NCBI RefSeq assembly: GCF_022829445.1
Contig: NZ_JAKSXY010000063.1
Span: 1 to 64,000 of the forward strand
Length of the DNA: 64,000 nt
DNA from: Methylobacterium sp. J-068
Lineage (GTDB): Bacteria; Pseudomonadota; Alphaproteobacteria; Rhizobiales; Beijerinckiaceae
Reading direction: 5' to 3'
Shown: one piece after another, positions 46,693-55,478 of the stretch
Layout: every line of letters begins with the position of its first letter
How positions within the stretch are numbered: the first letter of the stretch is position 1
The notes under the pieces: generated by a model
Seen by the model: only the letters and a program-made list of their open reading frames with translations
Told to the model about the DNA's origin: nothing
Databases searched by the model: none
Program-made: the position numbers and the translations under genes

Positions 46693-48398
46693 GCACGGCG
46701 TGGACCCTGGCTCTCCGGGCCGCCCGGCTGGCCGCCGCCGACCCGCATGGCTGCGGCGGCGTGGTGGTCCGGGCCGGGGCCGGGCCGGTGCGCGACCTCT
46801 GGCTCGACCACCTGCGCGGGCATCTCGCCGCCGGGCGGCGCCTGTTGCGCATGCCGCCCGGCATCGCCGACGACCGCCTGCTCGGCGGCCTCGACCTCGC
46901 CGCCACCCTCAGCGCCGGGCGCCCGATCACCCAGGCCGGCCTCCTGGCCGAAGCCGATGGCGGCTTCTTCGTGGTGCCCATGGCCGAGCGCCTGACGCCC
47001 GGGCTCGCCGCACGCCTCGCGAGCGCCCTCGACACGAGCCTGATTCGGGTGGCGCGCGACGGCCTCGCGGCCTCGGTACCGGCCCGGATCGGCCTGATCC
47101 TCCTCGACGAGGGCATCGGCGACGAGGAGCGCGTCCCGGACGCGCTGGCGGATCGCCTCGCTTTCCACCTGGACCTGACCGGCATCCGCTGGCGCGAGAC
47201 CGATCCGGTCTCGGCGGCTCCGGTGCCCGGTGGCTCCCCGAGCGATCGACCCTCCACGACGGCGGTCGCCGATCTCTGCAACGCCGCGGACCGTCTCGGC
47301 ATCGCCTCCCTGCGCGCACCGCTCCTCGCCCTGCGCGTCGCGCGTCGCGTGGCGCTCTGTGACGGCGAGGCCGCGCTCAGCGAGGAGCACGTCCACGAGG
47401 CCGCCCGCCTCGTGCTGGCGCCCCGCGCGACGCGGCTTCCGCCCGAGGCGGACGATCGCGCGGAGGCCCCCTCGGCCGCGCCGCCGCAGGACAGCCCGGA
47501 AGGGTCGTCCCCTGAGACCGAAGACACGATGGCATCCGGGGTGGAGAGCGTGGTCGAAGCCGCCAGGGCGGCGATCCCGGCCGGGCTGCTCGCTCAACTC
47601 ACTGCCGCGGCCTGCCGCGTCCCGGCCGCGAAGGCGGGCAAGGCCGGCGCGCCCGTCTCCGCGACGCGCGGGGGCCGCCCGGCCGGCACACGACCAGGCC
47701 ATCCCCGCGAGGGCCGGCTCGCCCTGATCGAGACGCTGCGCGCCGCCGCGCCCTGGCAGCGCCTCCGCGCGCAAGCGGGCCCGGGCGGACCCGGCATTCG
47801 GGTCCAGGCCTCGGACTTCCGCATCACCCGGTTCCGCCAGCGCAGAGAGACCACCACGATCTTCGCCGTGGATGCTTCCGGCTCCGCCGCGCTGGAACGC
47901 CTGGCCGAGGCCAAGGGCGCGATCGAGTTGCTCCTCGCCGAGGCCTATATCCGCCGGGACAAGGTTGCCCTCGTGTCGTTCCGTGGCAGTGGCGCGGAGA
48001 TCCTGCTGCCCCCGACGCGGGCCCTGGCGCGCGCCCGGCGCGGCCTCGGTGCGCTGCCGGGCGGCGGCGGCACGCCGCTCGCCTCCGGCCTCGACGCCGC
48101 CGCCGACCTCGCCCGCAGCGTCGGGCGGGGCGGGGGCAGCGCCGTCGTCGTCGTGCTCACCGATGGGCGGGCCAACGTCGCGCGCTCCGGCGCACCCGGA
48201 CGCGCCCAGGCGGGGGCCGACGCCCTCCACGCCGCGCGCCTGATCCGGGCGGCGGACATCCGCACCATCCTCATCGACACCGCGGCACGGCCGCAGGACC
48301 CGGCCCGCCGCCTCGCCGAGGCGATGGGCGCGCGCTATCTGCCCCTCCCGTATGCCGACGCGACGGTCCTGAGCAGCGCGATCCGCTCGGCGCGATAG
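46689..48398 (+). CDS. bchD: Magnesium chelatase subunit BchD
   Basis: A 569-aa subunit with an AAA+-like N-terminal half that lacks an intact P-loop, an acidic/proline linker (about residues 250-300), and a C-terminal von Willebrand A domain. The metal-binding motif [22 protein letters not shown] and the threonine-type loop [14 protein letters not shown] are present. It links BchI to BchH. It overlaps the bchI stop (ATGA). Confidence 0.94.
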   Translation: MSTAWTLALRAARLAAADPHGCGGVVVRAGAGPVRDLWLDHLRGHLAAGRRLLRMPPGIADDRLLGGLDLAATLSAGRPITQAGLLAEADGGFFVVPMAERLTPGLAARLASALDTSLIRVARDGLAASVPARIGLILLDEGIGDEERVPDALADRLAFHLDLTGIRWRETDPVSAAPVPGGSPSDRPSTTAVADLCNAADRLGIASLRAPLLALRVARRVALCDGEAALSEEHVHEAARLVLAPRATRLPPEADDRAEAPSAAPPQDSPEGSSPETEDTMASGVESVVEAARAAIPAGLLAQLTAAACRVPAAKAGKAGAPVSATRGGRPAGTRPGHPREGRLALIETLRAAAPWQRLRAQAGPGGPGIRVQASDFRITRFRQRRETTTIFAVDASGSAALERLAEAKGAIELLLAEAYIRRDKVALVSFRGSGAEILLPPTRALARARRGLGALPGGGGTPLASGLDAAADLARSVGRGGGSAVVVVLTDGRANVARSGAPGRAQAGADALHAARLIRAADIRTILIDTAARPQDPARRLAEAMGARYLPLPYADATVLSSAIRSAR

Positions 48399-48409
48399 AG
48401 GTTCTGCGA

Positions 48410-49327
48410 ATGAGCGCGCCGAGCGACAGGCCCGTGTGGGAACGCGAGGGCGCCGATTGGCCGAATCGCGCGGCGAGCCGGTTCGTCACGGCGTCCGGTC
48501 TGCGATGGCACGTTCAGGAGATGGGTGATTCCGAGGCGCCGGTCCTGCTGCTGCTCCACGGCACCGGCGCGGCGACGCATTCCTGGGCCCGGCTCGCGCC
48601 GCTGCTCGCCGCGCGCTTCCGGGTCGTCGCGCCGGATCTGCCGGGCCACGGCTTCACCGATCCGCTTCCCGCCGGCCGGTTGTCCCTGCCCGGAATGGCT
48701 GACGCGATCCGCGATCTCATGGGCGAACTCGCCGTCACGCCGTCCATCGTGGTCGGGCATTCCGCCGGCGCGGCGATCCTCGTGAGGCTCTGCCTCGACG
48801 GGCTGTCGCCGCGCCTGCTCGTCGCGTTGAATGGGGCGCTGACCCCGTTCCCCGGCCTCGCCTCCGTGCTGTTCCCCGGCCTCGCCCGGATGTTGTTCCT
48901 CAACCCGATCACGCCGCGCATCTTCGCCTGGACGGCGGATCGCCCGGCGGTAGAGCGCTTGATCCGGGGGACCGGTTCGCGCCTCGACGCCCGCTCGTTG
49001 GATCTGTACCGACGCCTGTTCCGCTGCCCCGGACACGTTGCCGGCGCCCTCGGCATGATGGCGAACTGGGACCTCGCCAGCCTCGACCGCGCGGTGGCCG
49101 CTCTCGCGGTGCCCACCCTGCTGGTCGTGGGCGGCGACGACAAGGCGATCGCGCCCGAAACGGCGTTCGCGCTCAAGGATCGGCTGCCGAATGCGCGCGT
49201 GAACCTGCTGCGCAATCTCGGGCACCTCGCCCACGAGGAGGCGCCGGACCGCGTGGCGGCCGTGATCCTAGAGGCGTTCGAAGGCCTGCCGGCCGCGCCG
49301 AAGAGCCTCTATCGGACCGTACCGTGA
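48410..49327 (+). CDS. bchO: Alpha/beta hydrolase BchO
   Basis: A 305-aa alpha/beta hydrolase found beside bchI-bchD in purple bacteria and linked to Mg chelation. VLLLLHGTGAATHSWA is the oxyanion segment, VVGHSAGAAILVRLCLDG the nucleophile elbow with Ser, and LLRNLGHLAHEEAP holds the late histidine. The substrate is not established. It follows bchD by 11 nt and closes this part of the operon before the crtI promoter. Confidence 0.9.
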   Translation: MSAPSDRPVWEREGADWPNRAASRFVTASGLRWHVQEMGDSEAPVLLLLHGTGAATHSWARLAPLLAARFRVVAPDLPGHGFTDPLPAGRLSLPGMADAIRDLMGELAVTPSIVVGHSAGAAILVRLCLDGLSPRLLVALNGALTPFPGLASVLFPGLARMLFLNPITPRIFAWTADRPAVERLIRGTGSRLDARSLDLYRRLFRCPGHVAGALGMMANWDLASLDRAVAALAVPTLLVVGGDDKAIAPETAFALKDRLPNARVNLLRNLGHLAHEEAPDRVAAVILEAFEGLPAAPKSLYRTVP

Positions 49328-49362
49328 ATCCGCGCTTGCACGCCTGAGTTTTCCCTTGATAG

Positions 49363-49380
49363 TGTCATCTTATGTTGACA
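49363..49380 (+). promoter_or_regulatory. PpsR/CrtJ operator at the crtI start
   Basis: TGTCATCTTATGTTGACA is an exact TGT-N12-ACA palindrome. It overlaps the first codons of crtI (ATG at 49372), so either crtI begins further in or its transcript has almost no leader. A weak promoter TTGCAC (49336-49341) with GATAGT after 16 nt fits a start near 49371. Confidence 0.8.
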
Positions 49381-50898
49381 CTCGCCGACTCGCCGAGCCC
49401 AACGACACACGAAGGCCAGCGGCCCCATGCCGTGGTGGTCGGCAGCGGCTTCGGCGGCCTCGCGGCGGCGGTTCGGCTCGGGGCACGGGGCTACCGGGTC
49501 ACGGTGCTGGAGCGCCTGGAGCAGCCGGGCGGGCGGGCGCGGGTGCATCGCCAGGACGGCTTCACCTTCGATGCCGGCCCGACCATCGTGACGGCACCGT
49601 TCCTGTTCGAGGAACTCTGGGCCTTGTGCGGACGCCGCATGGTGGACGATGTCACCCTGGCGCCGATGCTGCCGTTCTACCGCATCCGCTTCCCGGACGG
49701 CGCGACCTTCGACTATAGCGGCGACCCGGCGGCGATGCGCGCCGAGGTGGCGCGGTTCTCACCCGACGATGTCGCGGGCTACGAGCGCTTCATGGCGCGC
49801 AGCGCCGCGATCTGCCGGGTGGGCTTCGAGGAACTCGGGCACGTAGCCTTTTCCTCGGTGTCCGACATGCTGCGGATCATGCCAGCCCTGCTGCGCCTCG
49901 GCGGGCATCGCTCGGTCTACGATCTCGTCGCGCGCTACATCCGCGACGAGCGCCTGCGGACGATCTTCAGTTTCCACCCGCTGCTCATCGGCGGCTCGCC
50001 CTTTCGGGCCAGCGCGATCTACTGCCTGATCGCGCATCTGGAGCGGCGCTGGGGCGTCCACTTCGCGATGGGAGGAACCGGCCGTCTGGTCGACGGACTC
50101 GTCGGCCTGATCGAGGGGCAGGGCGGTGCCGTGCGCTGCGGCGCCGAGGTGGCCCGCATCGACACGGCCGCCGGGCGCGCCACCGGCGTGACGCTGACGG
50201 AGGGCACGCGGATTCCCGCCGACATCGTGGTCTCGAACGCCGACTCGGCCCACACCTACCTGACTCTGCTGGCCGATGCGGGGCGTGGCTGGGGTCGGGC
50301 GAAGCTGAAGGCCTCGCATTCCTCGATGGGCCTGTTCGTCTGGTACTTCGGCACGAACCGCAAGTTCTCCGACATCGCCCATCACACCATCCTGATGGGG
50401 CCGCGCTACCGCGAACTGATCGCCGACATCTTCGTGCGCAAGATCCTGGCGCCGGATTTCAGCCTCTACCTGCATCGGCCCACCGCCACCGATCCGCTCC
50501 TGGCGCCCCCCGGCTGCGATGCGTTCTACGTCCTCGCCCCGGTGCCGAACCTCGCGGGCGGCCAGGACTGGTCCGTCCTCGCCGAGCCTTACCGGCAGGC
50601 CATCGAGGCGAATCTCGACGCCACGGTCATGCCGGGCCTGACGGGCTCGATCGTGACTTCGCGGATGACCACACCCGCGGATTTCGCCACCGATTTCCTG
50701 AGCTTTCGCGGCTCCGGCTTCGGCCTCGAACCGGTGCTGACGCAATCGGCCTGGTTCCGGCCGCACAACGCCTCGTCGGCCGTCCGGAACCTCTATCTCG
50801 TCGGGGCGGGCACCCATCCGGGCGCGGGCCTGCCCGGCGTCCTCTCCTCGGCCAAGGTCCTCGACACGGTGGTGCCGGATGCGCGCATTCACGCTTGA
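49372..50898 (+). CDS. crtI: Phytoene desaturase CrtI
   Basis: A 508-aa FAD enzyme that introduces double bonds into phytoene to give neurosporene or lycopene. Key segments are HAVVVGSGFGGLAAAVRLGARG, ERLEQPGGRARVHRQDGFTFDAGPTIV near the N-terminus, and NLYLVGAGTHPGAGLPGVLSS at the end. The start at 49372 lies inside a PpsR operator. A GTG near 49435 is possible but would cut into the FAD-binding strand, so 49372 is kept with some doubt. It overlaps crtB by 20 nt. Confidence 0.93.
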   Translation: MLTLADSPSPTTHEGQRPHAVVVGSGFGGLAAAVRLGARGYRVTVLERLEQPGGRARVHRQDGFTFDAGPTIVTAPFLFEELWALCGRRMVDDVTLAPMLPFYRIRFPDGATFDYSGDPAAMRAEVARFSPDDVAGYERFMARSAAICRVGFEELGHVAFSSVSDMLRIMPALLRLGGHRSVYDLVARYIRDERLRTIFSFHPLLIGGSPFRASAIYCLIAHLERRWGVHFAMGGTGRLVDGLVGLIEGQGGAVRCGAEVARIDTAAGRATGVTLTEGTRIPADIVVSNADSAHTYLTLLADAGRGWGRAKLKASHSSMGLFVWYFGTNRKFSDIAHHTILMGPRYRELIADIFVRKILAPDFSLYLHRPTATDPLLAPPGCDAFYVLAPVPNLAGGQDWSVLAEPYRQAIEANLDATVMPGLTGSIVTSRMTTPADFATDFLSFRGSGFGLEPVLTQSAWFRPHNASSAVRNLYLVGAGTHPGAGLPGVLSSAKVLDTVVPDARIHA

Positions 50899-51955
50899 CG
50901 CCGCGCGCGCCCCGCTCTGGGCGATTCCCCATGCGAACGCGGCCGATCACGCGGCCTGCCGGGAGGCGATCCGGCTCGGCTCGCGCAGCTTCTTCGCCGC
51001 CTCCGCCCTGCTCCCCGCCCGCATCCGGCGGCCCGCCTACGGGCTCTACGCCTTCTGCCGGCTCTCCGACGATGCCGTGGACGACGCGGCGGCGCGCGAT
51101 CGCCCGGCCGCCCTGGCGCGGCTGGCCGCGCGGCTCGCCCGGATCTACGACGACACCCCCTGCGACGCGCCGGCCGACCGGGCGATGGCGGACCTCGTCG
51201 CGGCCCATCAGCTTCCGCACGCCCTGCCGGCGGCCCTGATCGAGGGACTGGCCTGGGACGCGCAAGGGCGGCGCTACGAGACCCTGTCCGACCTGACAGG
51301 CTACGCGGCGCGGGTGGCGGGCAGCGTCGGCACGATGATGACGGTGCTGATGGGCGTGCGCGACGCCGGGACCCTCGCCCGCGCCTGCGACCTCGGGGTC
51401 GCGATGCAGTTCACCAACATCGCCCGCGACGTCGGGGAGGACGCTCGCGCCGGCCGGCTCTACCTGCCCCTGGCCTGGATGCGGGAGGCGGGGCTCGATC
51501 CGAACGCGTTCCTGGCCGATCCGACCTCGAGCGCGGCATTGCGGGGCATCGTCGCCCGACTCCTCGCCGTGGCGGAAGGCCTCTACGCCCGTTCCGAGGC
51601 CGGCATCGCGGGCCTGCCCCTGGATTGCAGGCCGGCGATCCGTGGCGCCCGCCTGATCTACGCCGAGATCGGCCGCGAACTCGAGCGGGGCGGGCTCGAT
51701 CCCATCTCCACCCGCGCCCACGTCACGGGCCGCCGCAAGGCCGTGCTCCTGGCCCGCGCGCTGCGGCCGGCTCCGGCAGCCCACGCGCACCCCGTCCCGC
51801 CCCTCGCCGAGACCGCCTTCCTGGTGGACGCCGTCGCGGCCCGGCCGGTGCCGGCGCGACCGGCCTGGTGGGACGTGGGCGGACGGGCGGCGCGGGTCCT
51901 CGATCTCATCGAGGCCCTGCGGGAGCGCGAGGAGACGGCGACCGCCGGTCCATGA
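50879..51955 (+). CDS. crtB: Phytoene synthase CrtB
   Basis: A 358-aa enzyme that joins two geranylgeranyl diphosphates to phytoene. The two Asp-rich motifs are YAFCRLSDDAVDDAAA and TNIARDVGEDARAGRLYLP. LIYAEIGRELERGGLDP and RAHVTGRRKAVLLARAL are also typical. It begins within crtI and ends overlapping a small ORF (ATGA). The last 60 residues are rich in Ala and Pro and poorly conserved. Confidence 0.94.
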   Translation: MRAFTLDAARAPLWAIPHANAADHAACREAIRLGSRSFFAASALLPARIRRPAYGLYAFCRLSDDAVDDAAARDRPAALARLAARLARIYDDTPCDAPADRAMADLVAAHQLPHALPAALIEGLAWDAQGRRYETLSDLTGYAARVAGSVGTMMTVLMGVRDAGTLARACDLGVAMQFTNIARDVGEDARAGRLYLPLAWMREAGLDPNAFLADPTSSAALRGIVARLLAVAEGLYARSEAGIAGLPLDCRPAIRGARLIYAEIGRELERGGLDPISTRAHVTGRRKAVLLARALRPAPAAHAHPVPPLAETAFLVDAVAARPVPARPAWWDVGGRAARVLDLIEALREREETATAGP

Positions 51956-52107
51956 GCGACCCGCTCTTCGCCGCCTTCGATATCGGACTGGTCTTCGCGC
52001 TCGCCTTGGGACTGGCGATCTGGCAGCTCGTCGTGCTCAGGCGCGGCATCCGGCGCGACCGGGCCGAGGCCGTGGCGCGGGACCGCGACGCGGACCCGCC
52101 CGCCTGA
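51952..52107 (+). CDS. Small membrane protein after crtB, 51 aa, unknown
   Basis: The ATG overlaps the crtB stop, which suggests coupled translation. The protein has one hydrophobic helix (FDIGLVFALALGLAIWQLVVL) followed by a basic, then acidic tail ending DADPPA. No known family was recognised. Its end lies 6 nt before the end of convergent crtC. It resembles in layout, though not in sequence, the 58-aa ORF at 20880-21056. Confidence 0.65.
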   Translation: MSDPLFAAFDIGLVFALALGLAIWQLVVLRRGIRRDRAEAVARDRDADPPA

Positions 52108-52113
52108 TCAGCC

Positions 52114-53013
52114 TCACCGGGTCCGGCGCGGCATCCGGAACGGCAGCATGAGCCGCACCAGGGGGTGACTGAACCGCGTCAGCGACAGACTTTCGTGCAC
52201 CGGCCGCACCGGCTCTCCCCGCAGGATCGAGGCGAGGTGCGAGCGCGCATAGAACGGCGTGTCCTCGAAGGTCCGCAGGATCCGGGACTGGCCGTCGTCG
52301 CTGCGGGTCCCGCGCGGCATCCGCCACAGGCGCGTCGGCGGCAGGGCTGCGGCGGGAGGCGCCTCGATCTCGCGCGGCGTCCCGTCGGACGCGAAGCACA
52401 GCGTCAGGTTCTGGTGGCTGCCGTCGCGGCGATGCACGTCGTAGAGGATCGCCGCCCCGTCCCGAAGGTCCGCCCGGCACCAGGTCCAGTCCGTAAAGGC
52501 GGCCTCCAGGGCGGTGTCGCCGTGGTTGGTGTCGAAATAGGCGGTGCCGCGCCAGGTGAGATCCGGCTCGCTGAGCGCGACCTCGACGGGCGAGGAGGGC
52601 GCCATCGGCCACCAGCGGTGTCGGCCGGCGGGGTCGAGGTCGTGAGGCCCCGGCGTGAAGCCGGGCGGGCTCAGGCGGATGGTGCCGCGCACCCGCGTGG
52701 GGATCGGCGCCGTGACCTCGTCGAGGCGGATGGTCAGCGTGGTCCCGTCCCAGTCGAGCCCGCTCGGGCCGATCCGGATGTGGTCGGCATCGCGGGCGAG
52801 GGCGGCGCGTCCGCGCTCGGTCATGCAGAACCGGTTCGCGCGCTCCCCGTAGAGCACCACGTTGACGGCGCAGTGATCGAAGGGGTCGCGCCGCGTGTCC
52901 CAGGCGTAATAGGGCGAGAACACGCTGCCGATGAAGGCGATGATGGTCAGCCCCTGACGCCCGTCCGCGCTCAGGGCGTCGACGTACCACCAGACGTAGC
53001 CGTCGCGGTCCAC
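52114..53013 (-). CDS. crtC: Carotenoid 1,2-hydratase CrtC (5' end uncertain)
   Basis: A protein of about 299 aa that adds water to neurosporene or lycopene in the spheroidene pathway. DGYVWWYVDALSADGRQGLT, FIGSVFSPYYAWDTRRDP and RVHESLSLTRF-like ends identify the family. The only in-frame start is GTG at 53013, which begins VDRDGYVWWY. Related proteins have about 15 more residues, and the DNA just upstream encodes a fitting PRFDTRV. An ATG in another frame (53056, MSRGTRTAP) would join it if one C of a CCC run (plus strand 53030-53032) were removed. So either the GTG is used or there is a 1-nt indel. Its start overlaps the 3' end of crtD. Confidence 0.85.
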   Translation of the reverse strand: MDRDGYVWWYVDALSADGRQGLTIIAFIGSVFSPYYAWDTRRDPFDHCAVNVVLYGERANRFCMTERGRAALARDADHIRIGPSGLDWDGTTLTIRLDEVTAPIPTRVRGTIRLSPPGFTPGPHDLDPAGRHRWWPMAPSSPVEVALSEPDLTWRGTAYFDTNHGDTALEAAFTDWTWCRADLRDGAAILYDVHRRDGSHQNLTLCFASDGTPREIEAPPAAALPPTRLWRMPRGTRSDDGQSRILRTFEDTPFYARSHLASILRGEPVRPVHESLSLTRFSHPLVRLMLPFRMPRRTR

Positions 53014-54509
53014 CCGCGTGTCGAAGCGCGGGCGCCGTGCGTGTCCCGCGAGACATTGTCCCGCAGGAGGCTGTCCGCCGCGATCCGCCCCGACTGCGCC
53101 GCCATCGGCACGCCCGGCCCCGGGTGAACGCTCCCCCCCGCGAGGTAGAGCCCCCGGATCTTCGTGCGCGCCCCCGGCCGCTTGAACGACGCCATCCAGC
53201 CGTGGGAAGCCCGCCCGTAGAGGGCGCCCGCCGTGCCCGGAAACAGGCGTGCGAAATCCTCCGGCCGCGTCGTCACCGACTCGGCCGTCTCCGTGAGGTC
53301 CAGCCCGCTCGCGCTCAGGCGCCGCCGCATCGTGGTCACGCATGTCTCGATCTCCGAGGGGCTGAAGGGGCGGGCGGGGGCGTTGGCGAGGCAGAGCAGG
53401 CGCTCGGCCCCGTCCGGGGACGGGCGCGCGTCGCTCCGGTCCTGGGCGCAGACGTAGATCGTGGGGTCGCCGGGGAGGTGCCCGCGCCGGATCTGCGCGA
53501 ACTCGGCCGCGTAATCGGCCGAGAAGAACACGGTGTGGCGCGCCAGCGGGAAGCCCCGCGCCCGCGCCTTCAGGCAGAGCGTCACGGCCGAGAGCGAGCG
53601 GTCCGAGGGCGGGACGGGCTCGGCGGCGCGGGCGGCCTCGCGTCCGAGCAGGCCGTCGGCCAGGGCCGCCACGTCGGCATTGCAGACCACCGCGTCGGCG
53701 GGCACCCGCTCGCCGTCGGTCAGATCGATCCCGGCGACGCGTCCGCCCGACACCGCGATCGCGCGCACGGGCGTTCCGTAGCGAAGGCGAGCGCCGTTCC
53801 GGCTCGCGAGGTCGGCCACCGCCCCGGCGAGGCGGCTGAGGCCGCCCGCGACGTGCCAGACGCCCTGGCTCTCCACGTGCGCCACCAGCATCAGGGTGGC
53901 GGGCGCGGCGAAGGGCGAGGAGCCGCAATAGGTGGCGTAGCGCCCGAAGAGCTGGCGCAAGCGCGGATCGGAGAAGTAGTCTCCGAGCGCGCTCCAGAGG
54001 GTGGTGAAGGGCTGGATTCGCCAGAGATCGCCGAGGCCGGAGAGGCCGGCGCGCCGCGTCAGGTCGATCGGACTCGGGCGCTCACCCCGGATGAACGGCC
54101 CCTCCAGGGTGGCGTAGACCTCGGCCGCACGGGTGCGGAAGCGGCGGTAGCCCTCCCCCTCGCGCGGCCCCGCGAAGGCCGCGATGGCCGCCTCGGAGGC
54201 GTCCGGATCGGCGAAGAGATCGAGGGTCTCGCCGGGGCCCCAGGCGTGCCGGGCGAGAACGGAGGCGGGTTCGAGCCCGACATGGGCGCTGAAGTCGGCG
54301 CCGCATTCCGAGAAAATCTCCTCGAACACCCAGCGCATGGTGAAGACGGTGGGACCGGCCTCCACCTCGCACGCGCCGACCGCGACGCTGCGCATCTTGC
54401 CGCCGGGGCGTGAAGACTGTTCCAGCACGGTGACATCGAGGCCCGCATGGGCGAGCCGCGCGGCCGCCACCAAGCCACCGATCCCGGCGCCAACAATCAC
54501 AACCTTCAC
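52971..54509 (-). CDS. crtD: Hydroxyneurosporene 3,4-desaturase CrtD
   Basis: A 512-aa FAD enzyme that desaturates 1-hydroxy carotenoids after CrtC. It shows VVIVGAGIGGLVAAARLAHAGLDVTVLEQ, GPTVFTMRWVFEEIF, YATYCGSSPFAAPATLMLVAHVE, and GLYLAGGSVHPGPGVPMAAQSGRIAADSLL. The last 25 residues after SLLRDN run into the crtC start and are not conserved. It is divergent from crtE and shares a PpsR-bound promoter region with it. Confidence 0.93.
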   Translation of the reverse strand: MKVVIVGAGIGGLVAAARLAHAGLDVTVLEQSSRPGGKMRSVAVGACEVEAGPTVFTMRWVFEEIFSECGADFSAHVGLEPASVLARHAWGPGETLDLFADPDASEAAIAAFAGPREGEGYRRFRTRAAEVYATLEGPFIRGERPSPIDLTRRAGLSGLGDLWRIQPFTTLWSALGDYFSDPRLRQLFGRYATYCGSSPFAAPATLMLVAHVESQGVWHVAGGLSRLAGAVADLASRNGARLRYGTPVRAIAVSGGRVAGIDLTDGERVPADAVVCNADVAALADGLLGREAARAAEPVPPSDRSLSAVTLCLKARARGFPLARHTVFFSADYAAEFAQIRRGHLPGDPTIYVCAQDRSDARPSPDGAERLLCLANAPARPFSPSEIETCVTTMRRRLSASGLDLTETAESVTTRPEDFARLFPGTAGALYGRASHGWMASFKRPGARTKIRGLYLAGGSVHPGPGVPMAAQSGRIAADSLLRDNVSRDTHGARASTRGWTATATSGGTSTP

Positions 54510-54547
54510 GCTTATTTCCTAACGTCATTCCAATCCGTCTTGACGAG

Positions 54548-54565
54548 TGTCAATCAATACTGACA
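54548..54565. promoter_or_regulatory. PpsR/CrtJ operator between crtD and crtE
   Basis: TGTCAATCAATACTGACA is an exact TGT-N12-ACA palindrome in the centre of the 98-bp divergent spacer. On the plus strand a TTGACG -35 (54540-54545) touches it. On the minus strand TTGACA inside it forms a -35 for crtD. One operator could therefore repress both directions. Confidence 0.87.
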
Positions 54566-54607
54566 CTTTGCACGACAATCAACACGTGACGATGGAGGGA
54601 CGGCCAT

Positions 54608-55477
54608 ATGGACGCGAACTGCCGAATCGAGCAGGCGCTGGACGCCGCCGTCGCACATCTGGAAGCGCCGGGGGCGCCTCCACGGCTTGCCGAGGCCCTG
54701 CGCTACGCGGTCTTTCCCGGCGGCCATCGCATCCGTCCGCGCCTCTGCCTCTCGGTGGCGCGGGCCTGCGGGGACGACGATCCGGCGGCCTCCGACGCGG
54801 CGGCGGCGGCGATCGAACTTCTGCACTGCGCCTCCCTGGTGCATGACGACCTGCCCTGCTTCGACGACGCGCCCCTGCGGCGCGGCCAGCCCTCGGTCCA
54901 TGCCGCCTTCGGCGAGCCCCTGGCGGTCCTCTGCGGCGACGCCCTCATCGTCTCGGCCTTCGAGACCCTGGCGCGCGGGGCGGCACGCAGTCCCAAGCGC
55001 CTCGCCTCCCTGGTCGGGCTGGTCGCGCGGGCGGCCGGGTCGCCGGCCGGCATCGCCGCCGGTCAGGCCTGGGAATCGGAGCCGAACGTGGCGCTCACCG
55101 AGTACCAGCAGGCCAAGACCGGCGCGCTGTTCGCCGCCGCCACGGTGACGGGAGCGGCGGCGGCGGGCGCCCCGTCGCTGCCCTGGCGCCTCCTCGGGGA
55201 GTGTCTCGGCGAAGCCTACCAGGTGGCCGACGACCTGCGCGACGTCGCCTGCCGGCAGGAGGAGGTCGGCAAGCCGGTCGGCCGCGATTCGACCCTGGGC
55301 CGGCCGAACGCCGCCGCCCTGCTGGGGATGAGCGGCGCGCTGGCGCGGCTGAAGCGCCTCGTGCGCGAGGCGGTCGAGGTGATTCCCGCCTGTCCCGGCG
55401 CCGAGACCCTGCGGGCCGAGATCGAGGCGCAGACGCGGCTGTTCCTGCCGGCGAGCCTCGCGCGGGAACTGGCCTGA
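54608..55477 (+). CDS. crtE: Geranylgeranyl diphosphate synthase CrtE
   Basis: A 289-aa prenyltransferase that supplies C20 diphosphate both for carotenoids and for the bacteriochlorophyll tail. It has the first Asp-rich motif HDDLPCFDDAPLRRG (Asp80-Asp87), FPGGHRIRPRL, and a second motif read as VADDLRD where most relatives have DDxLD-like sequence. Length is normal. The ATG at 54608 follows a GGAGGGA site. Followed by crtF after 1 nt. Confidence 0.93.
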   Translation: MDANCRIEQALDAAVAHLEAPGAPPRLAEALRYAVFPGGHRIRPRLCLSVARACGDDDPAASDAAAAAIELLHCASLVHDDLPCFDDAPLRRGQPSVHAAFGEPLAVLCGDALIVSAFETLARGAARSPKRLASLVGLVARAAGSPAGIAAGQAWESEPNVALTEYQQAKTGALFAAATVTGAAAAGAPSLPWRLLGECLGEAYQVADDLRDVACRQEEVGKPVGRDSTLGRPNAAALLGMSGALARLKRLVREAVEVIPACPGAETLRAEIEAQTRLFLPASLARELA

Positions 55478-55478
55478 G

